DNA of 64,000 nt from Neoceratodus forsteri (lineage: Eukaryota; Chordata; Ceratodontiformes; Ceratodontidae), in contig CM057454.1 of NCBI GenBank assembly GCA_016271365.2, positions 1,165,066,055-1,165,130,054 on the forward strand, read 5' to 3'. A model generated the notes under the pieces. It saw nothing but the letters and a program-made list of their open reading frames with translations, was not told the origin of the DNA and ran no database searches. The position numbers were made by a program, and so were the translations under genes. Shown one piece after another: positions 33,412 through 44,379 of the stretch. Every line of letters starts with the position of its first letter. Within the stretch, counting starts at the first letter, position 1.

Positions 33412-36150
33412 CTAATATGAAAGGGTAGGGTTAATAGTAAGCCAGATATCCAATTGTTTCTTAAAGGTATAAAAATTCCTAAGGTCAATTAGTTCTTGGG
33501 GCAAAGAATTCCATAATCTGAGGGCACGTATTGTAAGATAGTTATTCCTTCGATTTGAATTAGCCTTTTTAATTATGATATGTTTGTTGTGTGACCTGAG
33601 TACCCTTCTAGCACTGGAAAAAGTGAGACCACACTGTGCCATCAACTCTGGGGATTGTAGAACTTTATAAAGAAACAGGTTATCCCCCCTACATCATCTA
33701 CTTTGAAGGGTATGAAGATCTGTAGCTTGAAGTCTCTCAAAATAAGTCTTTTGAGACAAACCGGACAGCATTTTTGTGGCACATCTCTGGACAGCCTCAA
33801 GTTGAGCTATGTCACCCATTAGATAAGGATTCCAAAATGGCAAACCATGGTCTAAATAAGGTCTTATGTGAGATCTGTACAGGGGGAATAAGACATTGCT
33901 CAGTCCTAGTGACAAAGGAACTTTTAATTTGGTTGAGGAGGGAGTTAGCTACCCTAGTGATTTTGAACAGTGGTCATGAGTTGCAAGTTTGCTATTAACA
34001 AGAATACACAGGTCCCTTTCCATATTAGATGCATTTAATGCGATATTATTTATTCTATATATATGTTTGGGGTTTTTTGTACCAAAGTGAAGAACAATAC
34101 ACTTGTTGACATTAAGTTCCATTCCATTGGTCAGAGTCCATTGTCCGATGTTTTTTTGGTCAGAAACAAGACTTGATAAGCTTGCAGCAGTATCTACATT
34201 TCCACCAAGTTTTGAGTCATCTGTGAACTATGATAACCAATTTGGGAATTAATTTGCATGTCACTTATGTATAGGTTAAACAGTGTAAGTCCCAGGACTG
34301 AGCCCTGTGGTACCCCACTAGTAATTGGACATTGGTTTGACAGGGAGTTGTTTATGTTTGCCCTTTGGGTTCTATTTGTTAACCAGTGTATTACCCAGTT
34401 AGTGAGGCAATGTGAAAAACCAAAGGATTCCATTTTGGATACCAATTTCCCATGCGGGACCTTGTCAAAAGCCTTGCTAAAATTCAATAGCATGATGTCT
34501 GATGAGATGTTTATTATCTAGGCCAAGGCCTATGTTGTTGTAAACAGTGACCAGGTTAGAGGTGCACGAGTGTCCTGTTTTAGAACCGTGTTGTGATTTG
34601 TCAGCAAGGTTAAGTGTACCCATTTCCTTTTCTATAAGGGTTTTAATGATTTTTTCCATAATTTTACAGACAACAGAGGTATGGCTAATGGGTCTATAGT
34701 TCTGGACATTGAATTTGCTACCTTTCTTAAAAATGGGAGTCACTTTAGCTATCAGCCAATCTAAGGGGATCTGTGCACTACCAAGAGATTTGTTAAAGAT
34801 AATATTTAAGGAAGCTACTATTGCTTTTGTTGTTTCTAATAAAAATCTTGGAGTAATATTGTTTGGGCCAGGACTAGATGATTTTTTTTAAAGTACGCAG
34901 AGCTCAAAGAATCATACTGTCGCATTGAAATATTTAGTAGTCTTGTTAAGCAGTTGATGGATAGTTGGGGTAGGGACATCCTTGGGGGAGAACACGAGGC
35001 AAAATAAGTATTAAAAATGTTTCTGGTGTCTATGTCAGAGTTGAAAATTTTGTTGCCTTGAGAAATTGGTCCAACCTTTCTAGTATTCCATTTTTTTCTA
35101 TTTAAATATGAGTATAAAGATTTATGAGAATCCTTGGTGTGGGTTATTCTAAATTCAAGTTTTGCTTTGACTTGTTTTATTGTATGTTTGAGGGAATGTA
35201 AAGCAGTTTGATATTTCGAGTAAATAGTCTATTTAATACAGTCTTATTTTTTTAGTTTTTAGAATAATCTTTGTTTACACTTTATTAGAGGTTTAATTTT
35301 ATTGTTGAAACATCAGGGAATTCGCCCTTTTGTGTTATATTTCTTTTTGGCTAGATCCCATAATGATTCAAGCTGGTGGATTGTTATTTGTAACACATTC
35401 CATTTATTATCGGTAGATAAATGATGCATTAAGTTGCTCCAGGGTTTGGAAAGGAACAATTTATTTATTTTTTTTTAGTTTGATTCATCATAATTTTTGA
35501 ATATAGTGTGTTTAAGTAGACTTGAGTGCCCAGTTAAAAGAGAAAATAAAATAGTAGAGTGATTGCTAGTACCAAGGGGTGCCCTGACGTGTGTCAGAGA
35601 TGATGTCTTTAATATTGGATATAACAAGATCAAAAATATTGGGGCCTCTGGTGGGGGAAGTGATGAGTTGTGAGAGACCATGATCAGAAAGGCATGAAAG
35701 AAACAGTTTATCCTGATTACTGGTACCTAATAAGGACATCCAGTCTATGCCAGGGAGGTTAAAATATTCTAATATAATAATATCCACCTTCTCTGATAAG
35801 CAGGACATACCATCCAAGAGTTGTGTGAAGTAGGCAGGGTCTGGCTGGAGTGGGGGGGCTGACCCTTGAATTGGATAGACACCCAAATGCTTTCATTAGT
35901 GGTTGTGTGTTGAATTTTGTGGGAGTTAATGTCATCTCCAATGTAATGACAGACTCTGCCACCCTATCTGTCTTGCCTATCTTTATGATAGAGTTTATAG
36001 CCCTGAATTTCTTTCAACAAGGTAGAAGAAGCATCCCACTGTGTTTCTGATACTGCAGTTATTCCTATGTTGTGGGTTATTATAGTGGCTTCTAATTTGG
36101 CCATTTTAAACTGGTTTAGTAAGCAAGAGTTTAGTGACAAAACTCTGCAT
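33412..36150 (-). pseudogene. CR1-D ORF2 (endonuclease and reverse transcriptase), broken
   Basis: Minus-strand blocks in order are: MAKLEATIITHNIGITAVSE followed by TQW (endonuclease Glu block, near 36080); DIIILEYFNLPGIDW (near 35770, equivalent to GDFN-x-P-x-x-W); IFDLVISN (near 35640); TPIFKKGSKFNVQNYRPIS (RT, near 34730); LLNFSKAFDKVPHGKLVSK (motif A, near 34490); TSGVPQGSVLGLTLF (motif B, near 34310); and the C-terminal end with LRLWNSLPQELIDL near 33525. The catalytic F-A-D-D is destroyed by a frame change near 34220 (the track reads HSSQMTQNL). Several other shifts lie between 35560 and 34750. Confidence 0.82.
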
Positions 36151-36212
36151 GAGGTGGTGGTTTGCTATTTTTCAGAGACTTGGGAAGTTTCCCATGCTCC
36201 CCCTTTACTTCA

Positions 36213-36833
36213 AGTTTAAAAGATTATTCATTTTTGCTAGGAAGGATTTACCAAGAAGGGTACTGCCACGCCTACTGAGGTGCAGTCCGTCCTAACAATA
36301 AAGGGACTGTCTGTCTGTGAATTTCTCCCAGTGGGTTATACAAGGTATATTTTGTTTGAAGCACCATTTATGTAGCCATTCGTTAATAAGTTTGATGTTA
36401 TTAGTGACAGACTCAGTGGTTCTAGGGACTGGCAGGATTTCAGACAAACAGATAGTACCACCTCTTTCAATAAGTAAGTTGCTTAATGTGACAGTATCTT
36501 GTTTTATCTACTCCGGGCTATTGTGCTGGATATTGTTTGTGCCAGCATGAATAAGTACTAGCGTATTACTTCCTGCGTTGTGTAAAATGTTGGGAATCAT
36601 GGATGTGATGTCTGCAATCCTGGCCCCTCTGAAACTGGGACAAGTATGGTTTGCTTTATTCGTGTTACATAAGGTGCGGTCAATGTGTTTAATCAAAGAG
36701 TCACCAAGCACAAAGATCTGTCTTGGCTGTACATTGGGGGGTGGAGGGATTTCAGAGATAGGTTGATGGGAAGGGGGTGTTAAGGGCACAGAGAGTGAAG
36801 ACTTACATGATGAAGGACAGATAGGGGGTTGCC
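36213..36833 (-). pseudogene. CR1-D ORF1 fragment: SGNH/GDSL esterase domain
   Basis: This is the SGNH hydrolase half of a CR1-clade ORF1. A proline-rich linker leads into RQIFVLGDSLIKHIDRTL (block I, nucleophile Ser), FRGARIADITSMIP (block II Gly), VLIHAGTNNIQHNSPE (block III, GTN), ICLSEILPVPRTTESV, and DGLHLSRRGSTLLGKSF (block V, catalytic Asp and His). The four SGNH blocks are all present. Two in-frame stops break it, one just after NSPE and one just before DGLHLS, where a TAG replaces the usual residue. Esterases of this type occur in CR1 and related LINEs; their role, possibly lipid or membrane interaction, is not settled. Confidence 0.88.
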
Positions 36834-36846
36834 ATTTGTTTTAGAA
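36834..36846 (+). repeat. Right target-site duplication of CR1-D
   Basis: ATTTGTTTTAGAA, matching 33359-33371 with one change. L2-c coding sequence resumes here. Confidence 0.85.
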
Positions 36847-39400
36847 TGGAGTTAGGCCTGCTAGATGTACCGGTGGGGGAAACTTGATCCTTTGAGTGTA
36901 TCTTGGGGGCATAGGTTTGGAGTGCAAAATTCTTCTCATCTCCATCCACCCAGGGATGGGAAGCAATTTTTGCATAAAGTTGCAGACTTCATTGTCGTCA
37001 CTGTGTTGAAGTCCCCCTGAGTGATGGTGCTTGGTGACTTCAACACCTGGATCAATGATGAACTCCTGCACTTTGGGTAAGATGTCCTCCAACTGATGTA
37101 TTCATTGGGATTAACACAGGTGGTTTCCTCTGCAACCCATATTTTGGGTCACTCACTGGACCTGGTCTTCCTACTGGATATGGAGAGCACCGACCTGGTG
37201 GTGGAACTGGTTGGATGGTCTGACCATTGCACAGGTTCAATGTCCTGGCACTCTCTCATAGGCCTGCCCCTTGGAGAGGGCCCAGTACCACCCATTAAGA
37301 AGTGTGACCCCAAATGGCCTGATGATGATACTGGACCTATTGGGATTTCTGAGTACAAGCTCAGATCCAGAGAATCTACTGCAGGCCTAAAACAAGGCAA
37401 TGGTGGCAGCACTGGACTCCAATCTGTGTTCACCCCCTCTCCCTTCAGCCTCAGTCTCCATGGTTTGATTGAGCCTTGAGGGTGATGAGGAGGGTTGGGT
37501 GAAGGTTGAAGCATCACTGGCAGAAATCTGGCCTTGATGCCAACAAGCTTAGATTGATGGTACATTAAAAGGACTATCAATCAGTGATCTCCCATAAGAA
37601 GGCAGAGTTCCTGTCTGGGGAGATTACTGCTGCATGGAATCAGCTATCTCAGCTCTTCCAAACTGTGGACAGACTGTGCAATCCAGCTTGTCTGCAGTTA
37701 CAGAGAGCTTTGTCATAGGAGAAATATGATGAGTTTGCTCACTTCTTTGCAGATGAGATTGTCAACGTCAGGTCAGAGATAAGCTCAGCCCGGTCCAATG
37801 GGGGTGGCGGTGATCGTTGGGAGGTTGCAATGTCTTGGTCTGGTTGGTCAGCTTTTGATCAGGTGGTGATCTTGGATGTCATGAGGTTCGTCCAGAGTAT
37901 TTTGCTGATCTACTGTGGTTTGGACCTGGGCCACAACCCGTTTCCTTGTGGGATGTGTTGCAGTGATTGGCCCAGTCCCAACTAAGATTGTCCAGTGCTT
38001 GTTACAGACTGAGGACTTCCCTGACTCCCTGAAGAAGGTGGCGGTGAATCCCCTCCTTAAGAAACCTTCTCTTGACCTGGATTGTCTTGCAAACTATAGG
38101 CCTATCTCTAACCTTCCCTTTGTGAGTAAGGTTATTGAGAAGGTGGTCGCACTGCAGCTGCATAATCATCTTGCCATTCATGACATCTATGAGCCCTTCC
38201 AGTCAGGATATAGGAGGAGGCATAGTACTGAGACTGCTCTTGTTTGGGTGCTCAGTGACCTCCTCATAGTGAGAGATTGCAGGAGGCATTCCATTCTGGT
38301 CCTCCTTGATCTCTCCACAGCATTTGACACCACGGACCATGGAATACTGCTAGAGCACCTGCGGCTCATCTGTGGATTGTAGGGTACAGTCCTCAGTTGG
38401 TTTCGGTTCTTCCTCACTGTCAGGTTTCAGAGAGTAGTGTTGGTAATTTATTCCTCCAACGCATTCTCCCTGCCATGTGGGTTCCCACATGACTCTATGC
38501 TGTCACCCATGTTGTTTGTAGTGTACATGTTGCTGCTGGGGGACATTGTAAGGTGATACAGGCTGAGTTTTCACTACTATGCAGATGATACTTAGCTGTA
38601 TATGTCCTTCATACTGAACAGGATACAGTGCTCTCAGTATTTAACAACTGCCTATCCGAGACCTAGGACTGGATGAGAGACAACTGGTTGAAGCTGAATC
38701 CTAACAAGGCTGAGGTTTTGGTTGTGGACCTGAATCGTAAAGTAGAGGGGTCTTCAGTGGGGCAGGCATCTGGTCTTGTGCTTGAGTGCTGCCAGCTGAG
38801 AACCTCTGAATGGGTGCGGAGTCTGGACAATATTTGTGATGAGGGGCTGACCCTGAAAGCTCTGGTGTCATCTGTCACCAAGACCTCATTTTACTGTATG
38901 AAGAACATTGCCTGGTTTAAACACCTGGTTCTGCCGATGATCTTCTGACTTTGGTCCATGCCTTCATGACCTCCCACCTTAATTACTGCAATGCCCTATA
39001 CCTAGGGCTCCTGGGGGTTGACATCCACCATTTGCAGTTAGTGCAGAATGGCAACCAGGTTACTATCTGGGCTCTCTCGATCTAGCCATATTACACTTGT
39101 GCTGTGTGAGTTGCACTGGCTGCCAGTTCAATGGCAAATTACCTTCAAGGTCAGCTTGCTAACCTATAAAGTCCTACATGGACTGGGATCATATTACCTG
39201 CAAGAGCATCTTTGCCACTATTGCCCCTCCTGACAGCTTTGTTATGCAGACAAGGGATTTATCAAGATTCCCAGGGTTTGGCTGAAGACATCTGGGGCCC
39301 AAGCATTTTCTTTTGTAGCCCCTACCCTGTGGAATTCTCTACCATATCACATTTGGGAGTGTCTGACTGTGGAGAGCTTTAAAGCTGAAGTGAAAACCTA
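36846..39400 (+). pseudogene. L2-c ORF2 main part (endonuclease C-term and RT)
   Basis: Continuing from the first piece, the track shows DVPVGET, SFECILGA (a stop before it), VMVLGDFNTWINDELL (37025), LGHSLDLVFLLD and GWSDHC (37220). A linker region leads to the RT: NYRPISNLPFVSKVIEKVVA (38095), YRRRHSTETALVWVLSDLL, LDLSTAFDTTDHGILLEHL (motif A, 38310), a decayed motif B near 38480 (GFPHDSML), and YYADDT-LYMS (38575), in which the catalytic Tyr-Ala-Asp-Asp is intact but a TAG follows two codons later. The C-terminal region has ELHWLPVQWQITFKVSLLTYK (39110). At least six breaks are visible. Confidence 0.83.
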
Positions 39401-39640
39401 TTCATTAACCCTGCATTCTCCTCAAACTGATATGGATTACTCTGTCTGCAATTAATTGAATTTTAACCTATTTTAAATGTTCAATTATTGTTAAAGTGCT
39501 TTAATACGAGTGAATTGTGCTCTGCAAATAAAGATTATTATTATTTATTATAATTATTTCTGTGAGAGGGCAGCAGTATTTCTTTGAATGAAGGCATAAC
39601 ACAACTCTGAGTTAGCATACCTGATTAGTGAGAATGCAAG

Positions 39641-39825
39641 ATCTTACCTCAAGAGGGTTACTGCAGTAGGTCTTCACATATAGGACTGCACCCTCTGGCA
39701 TCAGGTCCACGTGGCAAACTTGTAGCTAGCAGTCATCAGTGGGGACCGCCCCCTGTTGTCAGGTGATGTGATGTCAGCTTGACTATAAAGGGGATGGTCC
39801 CGCGCCCATCCACAAATTCTTTCCT
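39641..39825 (+). repeat. Left inverted terminal repeat of the DIRS element
   Basis: This aligns, with many small differences, to the reverse complement of 45761-45972. Shared words include GTAGGTCTTCACA, ATCAGGTCCAC (left) versus GTCAGGTCCAC, TTGTCAGGTGA, and GGTCCCGCGCCCA. The outermost bases also pair with the first half of the internal complementary region. Confidence 0.88.
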
Positions 39826-39863
39826 GCTGTCACACCAGTCTGTTTGACAGATGTGGTAGAACA

Positions 39864-42323
39864 GTGATCAGTCGCCCACTTACTATCAATGATTTTTGGC
39901 CCTTTTTTCTTCATAAATCTTTTAAAAAGTGCCCATGGTGCATGTCTTCTCATCCCAAGAAGAAGTGCTCTAAGTGCGGCATGCAAATCCCACATGGGGA
40001 TGACCACTCTCGCTGCCTCCTCTGCCTGGGGCCTAAGCACAACTTGGCTGAATTTGCTATTTACCAAGGATTCAACCAGGCCATGTGAACTCATTTCAAG
40101 CGGACCCTTGAGGCCCACCCTCTGTCCCAGAGACTAGCCTCCATAGAAAAGGAGCTTCAGGAGCTGTGAGAAAGGTCGTCGTCGCCAGCCCCTCAAAAAC
40201 ACAAAAAGAAGGACAAGGAGAGACGCTGGGAGCGAAGCCCTTCTTCCCAGGGGAAAACCAGCCAGACATTCGTTGATGAGCAGGGTGAACCCTCTAGTTC
40301 TATGAGTACCACACCTGCTGCACCTTTGTCCAACCCCGCGGGATGAACACCCTCTCCCCCCAACTGTGGTGAGCAGGCAGCCAGGGGTTACCTCTCTCCA
40401 GAGGTTTCAGTCAGGTCTCCTGCTATGCGCACTGCTGACAAGTCACCTGCCAGCTCCGATGACAGGCACTCGGCCTTGGCCGAGCAGTCTGACTGTGTGC
40501 CTTCTACCTTGGTTAGCCCGGCCACGCCTAGTAAGTCGGCCGACGGATCTTCCTTCAAACCACATAGATGCATCTACTCTCTCATCAAGCTCCATTGTGG
40601 ATCTCGACCCCAGGATGAGTGTGCTCATGGGGTAACCTTCATCCCTGCCTCCAGGGATTCACCACCCATACTGACTGGTCTCTCCCATTGGGTACGCTTT
40701 AGGACCTGTTTCTGGAGTCCCTCCTGGAACTTCCCCCTTTGCCAGGTTCCATTCCTCCTCTGGAACCCATTGTTGAACTTAGGCGGCTCAGGTATGGACC
40801 CTCCTCCTCCCTTGGGACCCTCGGGCCCTTTGCCTGACCCGCTGCCTAGCGTCAGTTCAGCGCCCCCGCTGATGGGTCTGTCGGCTCCTCCTTCGGGCCC
40901 TATGGGTGGTTTTCTAGGGCCAGACCCTCACTTACCACTCCCAGGAGGCCCGATGCTGGACAATATCCTTCCGATGCCAGACTATGTTCTGCCGACACCA
41001 GGTTACCCACCTGCACCTGGTTACCTGCCAACGCTGGGCTACCCAACACTGAGTTACCCTACACCAGGCTACCCAACACCACTCTACCTGACACCAGGAT
41101 ATCCTTCACCGGGTTACCCAACACCAGGATACCCTGCACTGAGTATCCAAGGGCAGGGCTTGTACCAGTACCCTTACTGGCACCAACCACCCAGTTACCC
41201 CTCTTTTCAGGGGCACCCCAGGGTACCAGCCCCCGCCCTGCATCCTCCACCTCTGCCACCAGATTGTGTGTCCATCCTGGCATGGTGGAAAGATGCTTGG
41301 TCACAACGTTTGTCAGAATTCAAGCAGAATCAGCTGGTAGGGGGCACCTCCTTCCCTCCCTAGGGCACCCCTCCTAGTCCAGCACACTCCGGCTAAGCCT
41401 CTGGCACTCTCCATCATGGAGACACCGGTATTGACTCCTCCCTGCCCAGCAGGTCGGAGTCTCCAGAATTGGATGAAGATTCAGATATTGACCAGTCAGA
41501 ACCCCACTCACCGGTTGAAACTTTTCCCAAGGAGTCTCCTAAATCATCCCCTGAGGAGTCTTCCTTTGGGGAGCTTTCAAGGACCATCCAGAAGGCATGT
41601 GGCTGGCTGGCTGGCCTTGGAACTGGACCCCCAGTGTAAGTGATTAGCTGAGCATGTGGACCTGGCTAATGTGGATCCCCAACCCATTCCTCCTTGGATG
41701 GGGCCACATGAAGATCTTGCATCCACCATTTGGCAACAGCCTCCTTCTATCCCGACTGTTTCCTGTAAAGTGAATAGGACCTATTTCCCCCCGGAAGGGG
41801 TCTCTCACCTTACTGCATAAGTGAAGGCAGATTCTATAGTCATTACCATGGCCCATGACAGATCAGTGCAACCCAAACACCTGAGTGCTTCTCCTCTGGA
41901 CAAGGACTCCAAACAGTTGAATCAATATGGCAGAAAAATTTATGCCTCATCCGCCTGTGCCATTAGGTCTTTAAACAATGTTTCACACATGGTAGCCTTT
42001 CAGAAGGCCTCACTCTCAGACCTAGAGAAGGATTGCTAGAAAATCTCTAATGAACAGCTTAGGGCTAAACTCTTGGAGAAGGTGTGGATGAATAAATCAT
42101 CCTGCCATCACGCAATCCGAGCCACCTACAATTCTGTAGATTCTGTGGCTCAGGCTGTGGCTTCAGGGATCTGCCTCAGTTGCCTAGCTTGGCTACGTCT
42201 GGCAGGTTTGGTACAGGACGTTCAATTGTCCCTACTGAATGCTCCATTTAGGAGTCCAGTTCTGTTCGGTGGCGATGCTAAAGAAATAATTACTGGGCTG
42301 CAGGAGACCGGTAAGTCCCCCTA
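39864..42323 (+). pseudogene. DIRS ORF1 (Gag-like, cysteine motif, proline-rich repeats)
   Basis: The N-terminus has a cysteine/histidine motif, KKCSKCGMQIPHGDDHSRC followed by LLCLGPKHN, as in vertebrate DIRS Gag proteins. A lysine-rich stretch (40180-40230) and a Ser/Pro linker follow. Next is a striking run of about nine Y-P-T-P-G pentads (40978-41145) before the stop at 41363. An acidic segment (SPELDEDSDIDQSEPHSP, 41468) and the conserved C-terminal part (LSASPLDKDSKQLNQYGRKI, 41884; VASGICLSCLAWLRLAGLVQ, 42157) lie in other frames. Stops at about 40086, 40168, 40345, 41820 and 42038 and a slip at a GGCT repeat near 41605 break the reading. Confidence 0.83.
40978..41145 (+). repeat. In-frame (YPTPG)n-encoding minisatellite in DIRS Gag
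   Basis: Units of about 15 bases, mostly TACCCAACACCAGGC and variants, repeat roughly nine times and encode Tyr-Pro-Thr-Pro-Gly pentads with Leu, Ser and Ala variants. The first two units are 18 bases. The reading frame is kept across the array. Confidence 0.85.
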
Positions 42324-42539
42324 AGATGTACATTCCATGTATCGTACTGGCCAGAAGAAGCAGCATGTTCACTGTCAACAGAAGTGGAATAAGAACCAGG
42401 GCAAGCATCAAAACAAATGACATGCCACCTCTTCAGGAGCCCAAACTCCTCAGGCCAAATTTGCAAAAGTCACCTCAGGAGCAAAGGCTCCCCTCTGCAT
42501 CCTGACTCACTTCACTTCCTTCTGTTCCCACCGTCTCCT

Positions 42540-43280
42540 TCAGAGGAACCAGTAGGGGTGAGATTCAGCCTCTACCTGGAAGGGTGGAAGGCCGTCACTG
42601 CAGATATATGGGTCTTACAACTCATACAAAGAGATCACTCGATAGAGTTCCTGGAGAAAGCTCCATCAAATCCTCCGGGAAGGTCTTTCTACCTGTCGGG
42701 ACAGATCCCCATCATCAGTCAAAAAATCCAGGCTCTTTTGTGAAAAGGAGTCATACAGCCTATCCCTCCAGAACAAGCAGAAAGGGGATTCTACTTCAAT
42801 TTCTTCCTAGTTCCAAAGAAGATGGGGGACTCTAAGACCTATCCTAGATCTCAGTATGCTCAACCTCTTCATGGAATACAAGAGATTTCACGTGCTGACT
42901 CTCCAGGGACTGCTGCCCCTGCACCTGACAAACACTTGGCTGTGCTCCCTGGATATGCAGGATGCTTACCTACATATCGCTATCCTCCCAGCCCATCGCC
43001 ACTTCCTCAGATTCTCCTTCCTGGAGAACCATTTCCAGTTCAAAGCCCTTCCCTTTGGCCTGTCTTCAGCACCTCGGTTTTCACCAAGTTCTCAGCGGTG
43101 GTTGTGCATTTCTTCACCGCAAGGGCATTTACATGTTCCCATACAGGGACAACTGGCTCTTTTCACCCCATCACTGACCAGCCTGAAGGAGTCTCCCTCC
43201 TTTGCTCTGCTTGGGAATTTCGGTCAACCTACCCAAATCCCAGCTAATACCCTCCCAGTGCCTCCAATTAATTAAAGTGG
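42540..43280 (+). pseudogene. DIRS reverse transcriptase domain
   Basis: The RT copies element RNA in the DIRS cycle. The lead-in has FLVPKK-DGGL (a frame change lies inside it near 42820), then NTWLCSLDMQDAYLHIAI (motif A with catalytic Asp, 42935), FQFKALPFGLSSAPRFS (motif B, 43035) and GIYMFPYRDNWLFSP (43125). The last corresponds to the Y-x-D-D motif but has lost its second Asp (Asp to Asn), and it sits in yet another frame. Three frames are needed to follow the domain, so it is inactive. Confidence 0.85.
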
Positions 43281-43544
43281 TGCTGGATACAGTCCAGAGC
43301 AAGGCCTTTCTACCTCTCGACTGAGCGGAGATGCTTGTCTCCCAAGCCACTTTAGTGGTGTCTTCATGGTGGACCATGGCTTGTTGAGTCCTTCGCCTTT
43401 TGTGTCTTATGGTGGCAGGCATTCCTATAGTCCCCTTGGCCAGGCTGCATATGAGGTTAACCCAATGGTCTCTTTGAGTCCAGTGGGATCAACACCTGGA
43501 TGACATGGATCTAATGATCATGATCTCCAATAGTCTTCAGAAAG

Positions 43545-44010
43545 ATCTCCTCTGGTGGCAGGATCCCACACACTTTTTGGTGGGGGCCACCTTCCACCCC
43601 CAGCTCCTTACCAAACCCTTACCTTGGATACCTCAAATGTGGGTTTGGGAGCACACCATGGGGAACACAGAACACAGGGTTCATGGTCTCCTATGGAGGA
43701 GAATCTTCACATCAACATCCTGGAGACAACAGCAGTTCTTTATGCTCTTCAGGCTTTCCAGTCATTGCTTCTTCAGGGAACACTTCTCATTCAGATAGAA
43801 AACATGGCCACTGTCTGGTATCTGAACAAATAGGGAGGCACCTGACCGTATACCCTCTGCAGGGAAGAGATGAGGGTGTGGTATTGGGTGATTCAGCATG
43901 GCCTATTCTTGACAGCAGTCCACATGCTGGGAGTTCACAACATCCTGGCGGACAGCTTCAGTCGATCAGTTGCCAGGGCTCACGAGTGGGAACTAAAGTA
44001 GGAGGTGGTA
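43545..44010 (+). pseudogene. DIRS RNase H domain
   Basis: The track has NVGLGAHHGEHRTQGSWSP, NILETTAVLYALQAF and VWYLNK, followed after a TAG by HMLGVHNILADSFSR (43927). This matches the RNase H-like region of DIRS Pol, whose acidic residues include the Glu of ILET and the Asp of LADSFSR. Just downstream, PDLDLFASPSNTKLPSF (44039) is a conserved DIRS segment. A stop at 43831 and a stop near 43999 break the frame. Confidence 0.78.
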
Positions 44011-44189
44011 GAAGACTTGTTTCTTCTATGGGGTCAACCAGATCTAGATTTGTTTGCATCCCCATCCAACACAAAACTACCCAGCTTTTGCTTACTCATT
44101 TCTGAGCATGCTGCTTTTTGGTGAGACGTGCTGTCTCTATCCTGGACAGGGAGGTTTCTGTATACTTTTCCTCCCTTTCCTCTAATCCA

Positions 44190-44370
44190 GAAGGTTCTTC
44201 TGAAGCTTCAGGCAGAGGGAGCTCACATGATTCTCATTGCCCCTTTGTGGCCTTGACAGATATGGATCCTGTTGTTGCAACAACTAGTTCTGGAACTGCC
44301 ATTACCTCTGCCTCTATCCCACAACCTTCTGTCCCAGGAGCAGGGCACCTCGGTACAATCTGAGCCTCAA
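44190..44370 (+). pseudogene. DIRS segment between RNase H and recombinase (methylase-like region)
   Basis: The frame AEGAHMILIAPLWP, then QIWILLLQQLVLELPLPL, matches the linker that in DIRS elements is described as a Dam-type N6-adenine methyltransferase-like domain. A TGA sits inside it near 44255. Only the short hydrophobic and Pro-Trp-Pro pattern is visible, so the enzymatic label rests on position and family knowledge. Confidence 0.5.
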
Positions 44371-44379
44371 CTCTCTCCA

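Larger units (their letters stand above)
33372..36833 (-). mobile_element. CR1-D, CR1-type LINE with esterase ORF1, inserted in L2-c
   Basis: A 3.46-kb minus-strand element from another CR1 lineage. The 5' end is truncated inside ORF1 at 36833. ORF1 (SGNH esterase) runs to about 36215, and ORF2 follows to 33412. The 3' end lies at 33372 next to a 12-of-13 target duplication. The protein blocks differ clearly from CR1-A, -B and -C, and the clean duplication is unusual for CR1, so this may be a related clade with a different integration habit. Confidence 0.85.
32961..39550 (+). mobile_element. L2-c, L2-type LINE split by CR1-D
   Basis: Plus-strand L2 in two pieces, 32961-33371 and 36834-39550, separated by CR1-D. 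The first piece holds the 5' region and N-terminal endonuclease, aligned to L2-d near 54340-54650. The second picks up at the matching residue and continues through RT to the 3' end, which reads GCAAATAAAGATTATTATTA. Without the insert it is about 3.1 kb. The ORF is badly broken. Confidence 0.85.

Noticed and set aside
40443..41304. Minus-strand open frames over the DIRS Gag region
   Set aside because: They are mirror readings of the Gag repeats and Ser/Pro linker, with no independent motif.
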